From contig NZ_CP150207.1 in assembly GCF_037969765.1 (NCBI RefSeq), forward strand, positions 5,215,501 to 5,279,500: a DNA stretch of 64,000 nucleotides, read 5' to 3'. The notes under the pieces are model-generated. The model was given only the letters and a program-made list of their open reading frames with translations, ran no database searches and was not told the DNA's origin. Every line of letters starts with the position of its first letter. Within the stretch, counting starts at the first letter, position 1. Positions 7,439 through 16,073 of this stretch are shown here, piece after piece. The position numbers were made by a program, and so were the translations under genes. Source of the DNA: Paenibacillus sp. FSL W8-0186 (GTDB lineage: Bacteria > Bacillota > Bacilli > Paenibacillales > Paenibacillaceae).

Positions 7439-9331
7439 TTACCCGACTTCGAGATCAAAGCCGCCTTTGGAGAATTGGCTGTTGTACAGATCGGCGTAGA
7501 ATCCGCCTTGTGCCAGCAGTTCTTCATGGGTGCCCTGCTCGATGACCGAACCATGATTCATGACCAGAATCAAATCCGCATCCTTGATCGTCGACAAGCG
7601 GTGCGCAATGACAAAGCTCGTGCGCCCCTTCATCAGTTCATTCATCGCCTTCTGGATATAAATTTCCGTCCGCGTATCCACGCTGCTCGTCGCTTCATCC
7701 AGGATAAGAATCGCCGGATCGGCAAGAACAGCCCGCGCTATGGTCAGAAGCTGCTTCTGGCCTTGTGAGATATTGGAGGCTTCTTCGTTCAGAATCGTAT
7801 CATACCCGTCCGGCAGCGTGCGGATGAAATGATCGGCATGCGCCGTCATCGCGGCCTGGATGATCTCCTCCTCCGTCGCTCCTTCACGCCCGTAGGCGAT
7901 ATTGTCGCGAATTGTGCCGTTGAACAGCCAGGTATCCTGAAGCACCATGCCGAATAGACTGCGCAGGTTCCCCCGGCTCATTTCCGTAATATCGACCCCG
8001 TCGATCGTAATCGAGCCGCCGTTCAATTCATAGAAACGCATCAGCAGATTGATTAGGGTCGTCTTCCCGGCCCCCGTAGGGCCCACGATGGCGATCGTCT
8101 GACCTTTCGAGGCATGTATATTCATATCTTCGATCAGTATCGCTTGATCCTGGTAGCCAAACCGAACATGATTGAAGGAAACCTCTCCTTGCGGCTCTTC
8201 AATTTTAACGGGGTGAGCCGGATCTGGAATTTCCTCGGCTTCGTCCAGCACCTCGAATACACGTTCCGAGGAAGCCACAGTGGATTGAATGATATTGGCA
8301 ATGTTAGCCGTTTGCGAGATCGGCTGGGACAGCTGTCTCGTATACTGAATGAACGCCTGAATGTCGCCGATCTTAATTTTTCCCTTCAGGACAAGAATGC
8401 CGCCTACCACGGCAACCAGCACGTAACCGATATTGCCAATGAAGCTCATGATCGGCATGATCACGCCAGAAATGAATTGCGCCTTCCAGCCCGCGTCATA
8501 CAGGCGCTCGTTGATCTCATCGAATTGCTGCAGCGATTTTTGCTCGCGGCCGAACACTTTGACCACCTTGTGGCCAGTGTACATTTCCTCCACATGACCG
8601 TTCAGCATGCCAAGCTCCTTCTGCTGGCGGACAAACTGGCGCTGGGAACGCTTGGCGATCGAGGTGATCGCCACGATGCTCAGCGGGATCGTCAATACCG
8701 CGATCAACGTCATTAACGGACTGATCGAGAGCATCATCACGATAACCCCGATGATGGTCAGAACCGATGAAATCAGCTGGGTCATGCTCTGCTGCAGGGT
8801 GGAGCTGATATTGTCCATATCGTTCGTCACCCGGCTGAGAATTTCCCCATGCGTTCTGGCGTCATAATATTTGAGCGGCAGACGCGACAGCTTGTCGTTC
8901 ACTTGCTTCCGCAAATTGTAGACCGTCTTCTGCGAGACATCCGCCATTAAATACTGCTGGAAGTAGCTGAATAGAGCACTCAATAAGTACAGTCCAAGCA
9001 AAGTAAGAATAATTCTTCCGATGGCATCGAAGTCGATAGCCGCCCCCGGAATCCCATTCATTTTCCCCATGATTCCTTCGAATAGTATAGTCGTCGCATC
9101 CCCCATAACCCTCGGGCTAAGAATGGCGAATACCGTACTAAGGACAGCCATGAGGACCACGGAACCAATCTGCAGCCGGAACGGACGCATATAAGTTATA
9201 AGGCGTCTGAGCGTGCCTTTGAAATCCTTTGCCTTTTCGGCCGGCACTCCCATTCCGGGCGGGCCGCCATGCCCCCGGCCTCCGCCGAAGCCGCCTGGTC
9301 TTTTTGCGCTTTGTTTTTGGCTCTGGCTCAT
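7439..9331 (-). CDS. heterodimeric multidrug ABC exporter, canonical-ATPase subunit (YfiC-like)
   Basis: A 630-residue fused permease-ATPase. A Gly-rich N-terminal tail (GGFGGGRGHGGPPG) precedes six transmembrane helices (about residues 50-340). The ATPase domain has Walker A GPTGAGKTT, signature ISQGQKQLLTIA, Walker B ILILDEATSSVD with the catalytic Glu, and H-loop IAHRLSTI. Its start overlaps the stop of the partner gene in ATGA. The partner has a degenerate Walker B, so the pair should form a heterodimer with one fully active site, like YfiBC/LmrCD/BmrCD. Substrates are unknown. MarR control suggests response to toxic compounds. Confidence 0.9.
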   Translation of the reverse strand: MSQSQKQSAKRPGGFGGGRGHGGPPGMGVPAEKAKDFKGTLRRLITYMRPFRLQIGSVVLMAVLSTVFAILSPRVMGDATTILFEGIMGKMNGIPGAAIDFDAIGRIILTLLGLYLLSALFSYFQQYLMADVSQKTVYNLRKQVNDKLSRLPLKYYDARTHGEILSRVTNDMDNISSTLQQSMTQLISSVLTIIGVIVMMLSISPLMTLIAVLTIPLSIVAITSIAKRSQRQFVRQQKELGMLNGHVEEMYTGHKVVKVFGREQKSLQQFDEINERLYDAGWKAQFISGVIMPIMSFIGNIGYVLVAVVGGILVLKGKIKIGDIQAFIQYTRQLSQPISQTANIANIIQSTVASSERVFEVLDEAEEIPDPAHPVKIEEPQGEVSFNHVRFGYQDQAILIEDMNIHASKGQTIAIVGPTGAGKTTLINLLMRFYELNGGSITIDGVDITEMSRGNLRSLFGMVLQDTWLFNGTIRDNIAYGREGATEEEIIQAAMTAHADHFIRTLPDGYDTILNEEASNISQGQKQLLTIARAVLADPAILILDEATSSVDTRTEIYIQKAMNELMKGRTSFVIAHRLSTIKDADLILVMNHGSVIEQGTHEELLAQGGFYADLYNSQFSKGGFDLEVG

Positions 9332-11055
9332 GCGATCTCCTCCTCTGACAGCTGGGACAAGACGATTTCCCGGTACACCTCGCAGGTGTCCATCAATTCC
9401 TGATGCTTGCCGATCCCCGCGATTCGGCTCTCGTCCATCACGATGATCTGATCGGCATCCAGGACGGTACTTACCCGCTGAGCGACGATAATGACGGTGG
9501 ATTCCCCGGTCTCCTGCTTGAGCGCTGCGCGCAGCTTGGAATCCGTCTTGAAATCAAGCGCCGAGAAGCTGTCGTCGAAAATATATATTTCCGCCTGGCG
9601 TACCAATGCCCGGGCAATGGAGAGACGCTGCTTCTGACCGCCGGAGACGTTGGAGCCGCCCTGCGCGATTGGGGAGTCATACCCTTGCTCCATCTTAGAG
9701 ATGAAGTCGGCCGCTTGGGCAATTTCCGCCGCATGCCGCACCTCCTCATCGCTGGCATCCTCTTTCCCGTATCGGATATTGTCGCTGATCGTGCCTGTGA
9801 ACAGTACGGCTTTCTGCGGAACGAAACCGATCTTCGAGCGCAGCTCATGCTGGGACATGTCCCTGACATCGGTGCCGTTCACCAGTACGCAGCCTTCCTC
9901 CACGTCATAAAACCTCGGAATGAGATTAATCAGCGTAGATTTGCCGGAGCCTGTACCGCCGATGATCGCCGTCACCTCGCCGGGACGGGCCGCAAAGCTG
10001 ATATCCTGGATTGCCGGCTTCTCGGCGCCAGGGTAGCTAAACGACACGTTCTGGAACTCGACGTGGCCTTTTTGCCCATTCACGGGCGCCGGCGCATCCG
10101 TATCCTTGATGACCGGAGCCATATCCAGCACTTCATTGATCCGGACAGCCGAAGCCGACGCGCGCGGAATCATTACGAACATCATCGACACCATTACAAG
10201 CGAGAACATAATTTGCATCGCATACTGCAGGAACGCCATCAGATCCCCAACCTGCATCATTTCCGCTTCGATCCGAAGCCCGCCGAACCAAATGATCGCG
10301 ACCGATGACAGATTCATCACCAGCATCATGACCGGCATCATGAAAGCCATAATTTTATTGACTTTGATCGAGATATCCGTCAAGTCATAGTTCGCTTGGT
10401 CAAAGCGCATTTTCTCATGCTGAACCCGGTTAAAGGAACGGATGACGCGGATTCCCGTCAAATTCTCCCGCATGACCAGATTCAATTTGTCGATCTTCTT
10501 CTGGATCGCCTTGAACAGCGGAATGCCCTTTCGGGCAATTAGAAAAATAGCCAGCGCCAGCACGGGCAGAACTACCACGAAAATGAACGACAGCGTGGGG
10601 TCCTTCGAGACGGCCATAATGATTCCGCCTATACAGAGCATCGGCGCCATGACCATCATCCGCAAAATCATGATCAGCACCTGCTGCACTTGCGTAATGT
10701 CGTTCGTTGTACGCGTAATCAGTGACGCCGTGCCGAGCTTGTCGAACTCCTCCAGGGAGAAATTCTCGACATGGTTAAACACCTTCCCCCGCAGCAGCTT
10801 TCCGAATCCTGTCGCCGCCCGGGAGGCAAAATAGCTGGCTGCGATGGAGCAGAGCATTCCCCCAAGCGCTACCAGCAGCATAAAGGAGCCAACCTTCCAT
10901 ATATATGGTGTATCGCCGTTGACTACGCCAATATCCACGATATCCGCCATCAGCGTCGGCAGGTAAAGCTCGGATAGCGATTGAAAAAACACCAGCACGA
11001 GCACGGCCAGAACCGGCAGCCGGAACGGCTTCAAAAACCGAAAAAGCTTAGTCAT
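9328..11055 (-). CDS. heterodimeric multidrug ABC exporter, degenerate-ATPase subunit (YfiB-like)
   Basis: A 575-residue type IV ABC half-transporter with six transmembrane helices in the first ~310 residues. Walker A is GGTGSGKST and the signature VSGGQKQRLSIA. Walker B reads IYIFDDSFSALD, so the catalytic Glu is replaced by Asp, and the H-loop region reads IVAQRVST with Gln instead of His. Both losses mark the non-catalytic site half of heterodimeric exporters. It is the middle gene of marR-abc-abc, joined by ATGA overlaps on both sides. Start ATG at 11055. Confidence 0.9.
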   Translation of the reverse strand: MTKLFRFLKPFRLPVLAVLVLVFFQSLSELYLPTLMADIVDIGVVNGDTPYIWKVGSFMLLVALGGMLCSIAASYFASRAATGFGKLLRGKVFNHVENFSLEEFDKLGTASLITRTTNDITQVQQVLIMILRMMVMAPMLCIGGIIMAVSKDPTLSFIFVVVLPVLALAIFLIARKGIPLFKAIQKKIDKLNLVMRENLTGIRVIRSFNRVQHEKMRFDQANYDLTDISIKVNKIMAFMMPVMMLVMNLSSVAIIWFGGLRIEAEMMQVGDLMAFLQYAMQIMFSLVMVSMMFVMIPRASASAVRINEVLDMAPVIKDTDAPAPVNGQKGHVEFQNVSFSYPGAEKPAIQDISFAARPGEVTAIIGGTGSGKSTLINLIPRFYDVEEGCVLVNGTDVRDMSQHELRSKIGFVPQKAVLFTGTISDNIRYGKEDASDEEVRHAAEIAQAADFISKMEQGYDSPIAQGGSNVSGGQKQRLSIARALVRQAEIYIFDDSFSALDFKTDSKLRAALKQETGESTVIIVAQRVSTVLDADQIIVMDESRIAGIGKHQELMDTCEVYREIVLSQLSEEEIA

Positions 11056-11543
11056 CGTCCATCATCTCCACTTTCCCTATGAATGTCGCTCTTCTCTTTC
11101 ATACCAGCCTCCAAATGCTCATAGACCTGTTCAAGCAGCGAGGCCAACTGCTCCGTCTTCTCTTTTCCCAGGCGCTCGTACAGCTCCTTGAATCTGCGCG
11201 CTACATCCTCCTTGGCCTGCTTCGTCACAGCCTTTCCCTGCTCCGTCAGCTTCACTCTGACAACGCGCCGGTCCTCCTGGTCGTTATACCGGGTGACCAG
11301 CCCCCCGCGCTCCAGATTCTTGATGAGCTGGGTAATGGTCGGCGAGGTAACCTCCATCATGGAGCTAAGCGAGGAAACGGAGGAGCCTCTTTCATCCTGA
11401 GTACAACCGTACTGGATGCAGAGCAGCATTTTGATTTCGCTATTGTTCCATCCGCCAACCGCCATCTTGTGCCAGTCGGCACGGCGAAAACGGTGAAGCG
11501 CCTCAATAAGCCTCTGGGCTACCGGATCGTCGCCCATAATCAT
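11052..11543 (-). CDS. MarR family transcriptional regulator
   Basis: A 163-residue winged-helix protein. SSLSSMMEVTSPTITQLIKNLERGGLVTRYNDQEDRRVVRVKLTEQGK covers the recognition helix and the DxRR wing typical of MarR. It is the first gene of the exporter operon and its stop overlaps the next start. A GGGAG precedes the ATG at 11543 by seven bases. A near-perfect 21-bp inverted repeat lies between promoter and start, so it probably represses its own operon and is released by a ligand. The ligand is unknown. Confidence 0.9.
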   Translation of the reverse strand: MIMGDDPVAQRLIEALHRFRRADWHKMAVGGWNNSEIKMLLCIQYGCTQDERGSSVSSLSSMMEVTSPTITQLIKNLERGGLVTRYNDQEDRRVVRVKLTEQGKAVTKQAKEDVARRFKELYERLGKEKTEQLASLLEQVYEHLEAGMKEKSDIHRESGDDGR

Positions 11544-11568
11544 GTAATCACTCCCTGCGCATTTATTT

Positions 11569-11611
11569 ATACTATTTAATAATTAGTATGCCTATTTATT
11601 AGTACACCTAA
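11569..11611 (-). promoter_or_regulatory. predicted MarR operators
   Basis: A 21-bp inverted repeat at 11569-11589 has half-sites ATACTATTTA and TAATTAGTAT; nine of ten pairs match around a central base. A second, smaller palindrome TTAGTACACCTAA lies at 11599-11611, abutting the -10 box. Both fall between the -10 element and the marR start codon, where binding would block transcription initiation or clearance. Confidence 0.65.
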
Positions 11612-11639
11612 TTATATTTCCGTCATTTTTCAAAGTCAA
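11611..11639 (-). promoter_or_regulatory. sigma-A promoter of the marR-exporter operon
   Basis: TTGACT (11639-11634) and a perfect TATAAT (11616-11611) with 17-bp spacing on the minus strand, about 70 bp upstream of the marR start. Confidence 0.8.
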
Positions 11640-11916
11640 ATATCTGTGGAGCAGCAATGTTATCCAATATGCAGACAGTAAATTTACAGTGAAAAATGTT
11701 CCTTAGCATTCTGCCGACAAACCAATACTGCTAATCGTAAGTTGCAGACAACGATACCGAACCTATAGCCTCTCCACGATCGGAACCTAGGCCGCGAATG
11801 TGAGACCCTATACCACAATTGAAACCGGTGATCCAGACATGACCTATACCCACCCCACGCGACCTAATACCACGACCCAAGAACCGCGGACCGAAACCGG
11901 GACCTATACGGGAACC

Positions 11917-12062
11917 GAAGCCGAGATCTAGATCAGGAACGTGACGGCGGCCGATGACGAGATCTAGTGCGGGAACGTGAACAGCGGCCAATGACGAGAT
12001 ATAGAGCGGGAACACGGCCACCGAACGATGACGAGATATAGAACGGAAACGTGACCGCGACC
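11917..12062. repeat. degenerate tandem repeat, 36-37 bp period, four units
   Basis: The core CGAGAT(C/A)TAG begins at 11922, 11958, 11995 and 12032, giving periods of 36, 37 and 37. Each core is followed by a GCGGGAACGTGA-like block and a CGGCC-like block. The preceding 160 bp (11755-11916) carries looser, irregular copies of CCTATA/CCTAATA and reads as a more decayed part of the same low-complexity tract. A minus-strand open frame crosses it, but its Arg/Gly/Ile-rich translation is unlike a normal protein and starts with TTG without a ribosome site, so no gene is called. The remainder of 11640-12480, apart from this and the next repeat, shows nothing recognisable. Confidence 0.6.
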
Positions 12063-12071
12063 GGTACTTTA

Positions 12072-12255
12072 TAACGGATCTCACAAGCGCTATTCGTTTG
12101 AAAGCAGCCCCTGTCAAAATGTAACGAATCTAGGGAGCGTTATTTCACTTTTTTCTGCACCAAGCAGAGGATAAATGGGCAAATAGAGTGGCTAGCAACC
12201 GTTAGGATTAAAATCACTGCAAATATGTATAAATAAGGTGGATGAGATCCGTTAG
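12072..12255. repeat. four-unit direct/inverted repeat element, copy A
   Basis: Two direct units (12072-12094, 12122-12145; consensus TAACGG-TT... GCGCTTATTT) are followed by two inverted units (12181-12205, 12231-12255; AAATAA...CCGTTAG). Unit starts are 50 bp apart within each pair. A second element with the same order, the same 50-bp period and the same total length is found at 48989-49172. The spacers also match in part: CAAAATG before unit 2 and GCAGAGG before unit 3. Units 1/4 and 2/3 can pair as nested hairpins in RNA or as cruciforms in DNA. Confidence 0.7.
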
Positions 12256-12480
12256 ATCGGGCTAACAGTCAGCAGCAGCCAAATGCCGCCTCCTTCGAGT
12301 TGTCTTGTTTGGTGGGTTCATCCGCACGGACGAGAACCTGGCCTTTTACTACAGAATTTGCTTAAAAAAGTTGCAGCGACTAGGCTCCCAATGCTCGCCT
12401 CCCTCGCGATCATATAAGAAAAAACTTCTGTCGACATAATCTCCAAGATGGTTCCATTGAAAACTTACTATTCCATAACC

Positions 12481-12509
12481 CAAAAAGACCCCGCCGCAGC
12501 GGGGTCTTA
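12481..12509 (-). terminator. rho-independent terminator of pdaA
   Basis: Stem AGACCCCGC / GCGGGGTCT with a four-base loop; on the minus strand it runs into TTTTTG. It is 17 bp past the pdaA stop codon. Confidence 0.85.
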
Positions 12510-12525
12510 AACATGTATACTTTGT

Positions 12526-13323
12526 TCAAAATGGCAGCTTAATTCCCTCCAGCTCAGGGAGTGCTCTGAATTCATAGCCTTGCCGCCTAGCCTCGTCGAT
12601 GATGGAACCCAGCGCCTCCATGTTATCCTTCGATACCGAGTGCAGCAAAATAACGGCTCCCGGATGCAGCTGCCCAACTACCTTTTTGAACGCATAGCCG
12701 CTTCCCTTCTGATCCTTCGTATCCCAGTCCTTGTAGGCTGCTGACCAGAAGACATTGGTGTAGCCAAGCTCTTTTGTCACGCGCAGCGTCCGTTCGTTAA
12801 AGATGCCTCGCGGGGGGCGAAGATATCCCATATCGCTCTGTCCAGTCAACGCAACGATCTCTTTATTTACCCGTTCCAGCTCTTCCTTGATCTGTGCGTC
12901 GGAGATGGTCGTCATGTCTGGATGGCTCCACGAGTGATTCGCGACAATATGCCCTTCAGCGGTCATCCGTTTGACGAGCGCAGGCTGATCTTTTACAAAA
13001 TGCCCGGTGACAAAAAATATCGCCGGCACCTTTTTCGCTTTAAGCGTGTCAAGAATCGGTGCCGTATAACCGTTCTCATAACCATTGTCGAACGTCAGGA
13101 ACAAATCCTTGCGTGAGGTATCGCCCAGAAAGATTGCGCCATGCTTATCGACGATCGGTTTAAATCCCTCCTCGTCAATAGAGGGAAGCTGCCCTCCCAC
13201 GCTCCGCTTAAAGCCGAAATGATAAGGCCCGTCTGCTGCCGCCGAGGCCGAAGCTGCCGTCCCGACCGGCAGAATGCCCAGGAGACAGCATACCGCCATC
13301 GCCGTCAACAACGCCATTCTCAT
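12526..13323 (-). CDS. pdaA: polysaccharide deacetylase, PdaA-type muramic acid deacetylase
   Basis: A 265-residue secreted NodB-family protein. A signal peptide (MRMALLTAMAVCCLLGILPV...ASASA) is followed by the PdaA-specific TFDNGYENGYT (motif 1, catalytic Asp), HSWSHPD (motif 2, metal-binding His pair) and RPPRG (motif 3). In Bacillus, PdaA deacetylates muramic acid residues during formation of muramic delta-lactam in the spore cortex, which is needed for germination. The upstream ATG at 13347 is less likely, because an AAAAAGGAGAG site overlaps it and lies correctly for ATG 13323. Monocistronic, with its own terminator. Confidence 0.85.
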   Translation of the reverse strand: MRMALLTAMAVCCLLGILPVGTAASASAAADGPYHFGFKRSVGGQLPSIDEEGFKPIVDKHGAIFLGDTSRKDLFLTFDNGYENGYTAPILDTLKAKKVPAIFFVTGHFVKDQPALVKRMTAEGHIVANHSWSHPDMTTISDAQIKEELERVNKEIVALTGQSDMGYLRPPRGIFNERTLRVTKELGYTNVFWSAAYKDWDTKDQKGSGYAFKKVVGQLHPGAVILLHSVSKDNMEALGSIIDEARRQGYEFRALPELEGIKLPF

Positions 13324-13477
13324 CCTTGGTTCTCTCCTTTTTATCATGATAGGTCATTGTATTTTCAGCTGTAGAGGCAAAAAATATGCATCCGCTCGCA
13401 ACAAATAAGGCTATCCGGCGCAGTCTCTTGTATAGACTGGCTGAATAGCCCATTCCATATGTCCTTATATTAAATCC

Positions 13478-14527
13478 TTAGCCGCGGTGATCCAGGGGAA
13501 GCACCCGTCCCTGGGAGTGGCTCTCCATAGCCAGCTCGATAATCCGAATCACATCACGGGCATCTTCGGCCGCGACAGGAGAAGGCTGTCCTGAGCTAAT
13601 GGCATCTGCCAGCTTCCGGTAGAATGTTTCATAGCTCCCCGTCAGCGTCTCCACCGTTCCGCTGACAGCGAGTCCGCCGATATCCGTGGTCAGCTTGCCA
13701 TAATTCGCTTCGTTATCCCGGCCCCAATTCTCGTCGCCAGGGCCTGACCCTTTCCGGAGCTGAGCTTCCTGCGGGTCGAATCCGTGCTTGATGAAGCTGC
13801 CTCGATCCCCGTGCAGAATGAAGCGCGGACCTTGCTCCCGTACCAATGATCCGGAATGAAGGACGACCCGCAGGTTCGAATAGCCGAGCACAAGGTGAAA
13901 ATAATCATTAGCCTTGCTGCCTCTGCGTTCCTTGCGCAAGTCCGCCCATACAGTGTTCGGTTTTCCAAACAGTGTTAGAGCCTGATCAATCAGATGCGAA
14001 CCGAGATCATAAAGAATACCCGAGCCCGGTAAATCCTGTTCGCGCCAGCGTCCGGTCACTTCCGGCCGAAAGCGGTCGAAGTGAGCTTCATAGTACGAAA
14101 CACTGCCCAGTACGCCTGAATCCAGCAGGCGGCTAATGGTCAAGAAATCATTATCCCAGCGACGATTATGATAAACCGTAAGCAGCAGCTTCTTCTCCTT
14201 AGCAAGCGCGATCAAACGATCCGCTTCCGCCGAGCTATTCGTAAAAGGCTTCTCCACGACGACATGCTTGCCCGCCTCCAGCGCCTGGGCCGCATATTCA
14301 TAATGGGTTAAATTCGGACTGGATACGACCACAAGCTGTATCTCCGGATCGCTCAGCAGCGTTTCTACATCCTCATATACCTTCGCTTGGGGATAAATTC
14401 CCTTCACTTTAGCTGGCTGAGAAGATACGACGGCAGCGAGCGTCATACCTTCCGTCCGGTCAATGAGCGGAGCGTGAAATACGGAGCCGGATAAGCCGAA
14501 ACCGATAAGTCCTACCTGAATTGCCAT
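13478..14527 (-). CDS. Gfo/Idh/MocA family oxidoreductase
   Basis: A 349-residue NAD(P)-dependent dehydrogenase. The Rossmann motif is GLIGFGLSGSVFHAP near the N-terminus. The conserved EKP(F) motif in GKHVVVEKPFTN contains the usual active-site Lys. The C-terminal half carries LGSHLIDQALTLFG, typical of YdgJ/YrbE-type members. The family acts on sugars, inositols or related polyols; the substrate cannot be deduced. ATG 14527 has AGAGGGGGAA just upstream. It is one of four family members in this window (also at 17500, 47082 and 53827), none adjacent to another. Confidence 0.85.
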   Translation of the reverse strand: MAIQVGLIGFGLSGSVFHAPLIDRTEGMTLAAVVSSQPAKVKGIYPQAKVYEDVETLLSDPEIQLVVVSSPNLTHYEYAAQALEAGKHVVVEKPFTNSSAEADRLIALAKEKKLLLTVYHNRRWDNDFLTISRLLDSGVLGSVSYYEAHFDRFRPEVTGRWREQDLPGSGILYDLGSHLIDQALTLFGKPNTVWADLRKERRGSKANDYFHLVLGYSNLRVVLHSGSLVREQGPRFILHGDRGSFIKHGFDPQEAQLRKGSGPGDENWGRDNEANYGKLTTDIGGLAVSGTVETLTGSYETFYRKLADAISSGQPSPVAAEDARDVIRIIELAMESHSQGRVLPLDHRG

Positions 14528-14668
14528 TCCTGTTCCCCCTCTGTTTCAAGTCACAATGATGGTTTGTGCAAATCGAATAATGCCCCTATTATACCATCGG
14601 ACAACTCTAGCAGCCCATGGAATGCAAAATATGTTTGAAATGCAGCGCCTTTCCTAGCAGCACTATTA

Positions 14669-15559
14669 TTAAAGCACCTTTGACAGCTCCGATTTGGCAA
14701 ATGCGATCCACTCCCGGGTAGCAAACGACATATAACGGTCATCGCGCCATATGATACCGAGCTTCCACGGAATGACAGGCTTCACTAGAGGAATGATCTT
14801 AACCCGCTTATTATCGATCTCCCGGCAGATCGTCTCTGGAAGAAGTGTAATGCCCAGGCCTACGGCCACCATTTCACTGATTAAGTCCCATTGCGAGCTC
14901 TCATAGATAACATGCGGCTGAAATCCAAATCTGGCACACTCGCCGATAATCCGGTCATGCAGCGTAAAATCTTCCCGAAACAAAACGAAGTCGTCCTGGG
15001 CCAGCTCCGCCAGCTCAACTTCCGTTCGCTCCGCAAGCGGATGGGAAGGATGCACGACCAAATTCAGCTTCTCCTCCACGAACGGGAAGCTGCATAATCC
15101 CTCATGCGTCGTCGGCAGGACGACAACGCCGACTTCCAGCGTGCCGGCAGCTACTTCAAGCTCTACCTTTTTCGCCCCGTCTTCATAGAGCTGAATCGTA
15201 ATATCTGGATACCTCTTATGAAACTGCCCGATCACCTTGGGAAAGAAGCTGGCGCCTACCATAGGGGGAAGCCCAATTCGGATATGCCCCTTCTTCAAAT
15301 TACGAAGATCATCCAGCTCCGAGGTCAGGTTGTGGAACGAAGCGACGATCTGCTGAGCCTGTCCGGCAATCATCTGTCCGGCGTCCGTCAACTCCACTCT
15401 CTTGCCTAGACGGTCGAACAGCACGACGCCAAGCTCGTCCTCCATCGCCCTGATCGCTTTGCTGATTGCTGGCTGCGTGATATACAATGCGCTCGCGGCT
15501 TTGGTGAAGCTGCCATGTCGGGCGACCTCGATTAAATATTGAAGCTGCCGAATATCCAT
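14669..15559 (-). CDS. cidR: LysR family regulator, CidR-like
   Basis: A 296-residue LysR protein. The N-terminal helix-turn-helix MDIRQLQYLIEVARHGSFTKAASALYITQPAISKAI begins at ATG 15559; the longer open frame upstream lacks any family similarity. The rest is the two-lobed inducer-binding domain. It is divergent from cidA/cidB-like genes, as CidR/YwbI is in Staphylococcus and Bacillus, where it activates cidAB in response to overflow metabolites such as acetate. The symbol rests on this context. A palindrome TTATCGATAA (about 15581-15590) in the shared 133-bp gap is a possible binding site. Confidence 0.8.
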   Translation of the reverse strand: MDIRQLQYLIEVARHGSFTKAASALYITQPAISKAIRAMEDELGVVLFDRLGKRVELTDAGQMIAGQAQQIVASFHNLTSELDDLRNLKKGHIRIGLPPMVGASFFPKVIGQFHKRYPDITIQLYEDGAKKVELEVAAGTLEVGVVVLPTTHEGLCSFPFVEEKLNLVVHPSHPLAERTEVELAELAQDDFVLFREDFTLHDRIIGECARFGFQPHVIYESSQWDLISEMVAVGLGITLLPETICREIDNKRVKIIPLVKPVIPWKLGIIWRDDRYMSFATREWIAFAKSELSKVL

Positions 15560-15692
15560 GACTCTTATAATCCCCTTCATTATCGATAACTTTTTGGAAT
15601 AGTATACATTATTTATATTCATTTTACTCATGAAAGTAATTAATGTAACATTTTCATTACCAACTGAAAACAATGAAAGGAACCGGCTTCCC

Positions 15693-16073
15693 ATGAATAA
15701 ATTACGTCGCATCGCCTTGAGCGTGCTGCAAATCACTCTTTTATTCTTCATTTCGATGGTGATGAACCAGCTGGCCGGTATGCTTCATTTACCTATCCCT
15801 GGGTCCATACTGGGCATTATCGTCATCTTTGCACTGCTCAAACTGAATGTCATCAAGCTGACCTGGATCGAACAAGGAGCCAATCTGCTACTAGCCGAGC
15901 TGCTCCTGTTCTTCATCCCTTCCGCGGTCGGCATCATGAAATATATTCCGCTGCTGGAGAGCGACGGGGTTCGCATTCTAATTGTCGTCATTTCCAGCAC
16001 GTTTATCGTCATGCTAAGCTCAGGACTCATTGCCTCAAGAATTACCAAACGAAGGGAGAGCAACGCGTCATGA
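15693..16073 (+). CDS. cidA: holin-like protein CidA/LrgA family
   Basis: A 126-residue membrane protein with four predicted helices. The family core is LAGMLHLPIPGSILGIIVIFALL followed by LLLAELLLFFIPSAVGIMKY. CidA/LrgA proteins are holin-like and modulate murein hydrolase activity, cell lysis and export of pyruvate or other small molecules. ATG 15693 is preceded by GAAAGGA 11 bases upstream; the in-frame start at 15630 would add residues not typical of the family. It overlaps cidB by four bases and is divergent from the LysR gene. Confidence 0.9.
   Translation: MNKLRRIALSVLQITLLFFISMVMNQLAGMLHLPIPGSILGIIVIFALLKLNVIKLTWIEQGANLLLAELLLFFIPSAVGIMKYIPLLESDGVRILIVVISSTFIVMLSSGLIASRITKRRESNAS

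Noticed and set aside
11917..12062. Possible CRISPR array
   Set aside because: A 36-37 bp period is CRISPR-like, but the whole unit repeats with no unique spacers, and no cas genes are near.
11731..12117. Minus-strand open frame of 128 codons in the repeat region
   Set aside because: Starts at a TTG without ribosome site and its Arg/Gly/Ile-rich sequence simply translates the tandem repeat.
15557..15751. Longer N-terminus for the CidR-like regulator
   Set aside because: The 64 extra residues precede a canonical LysR start (MDIRQLQYL) and would run through the divergent promoter region.
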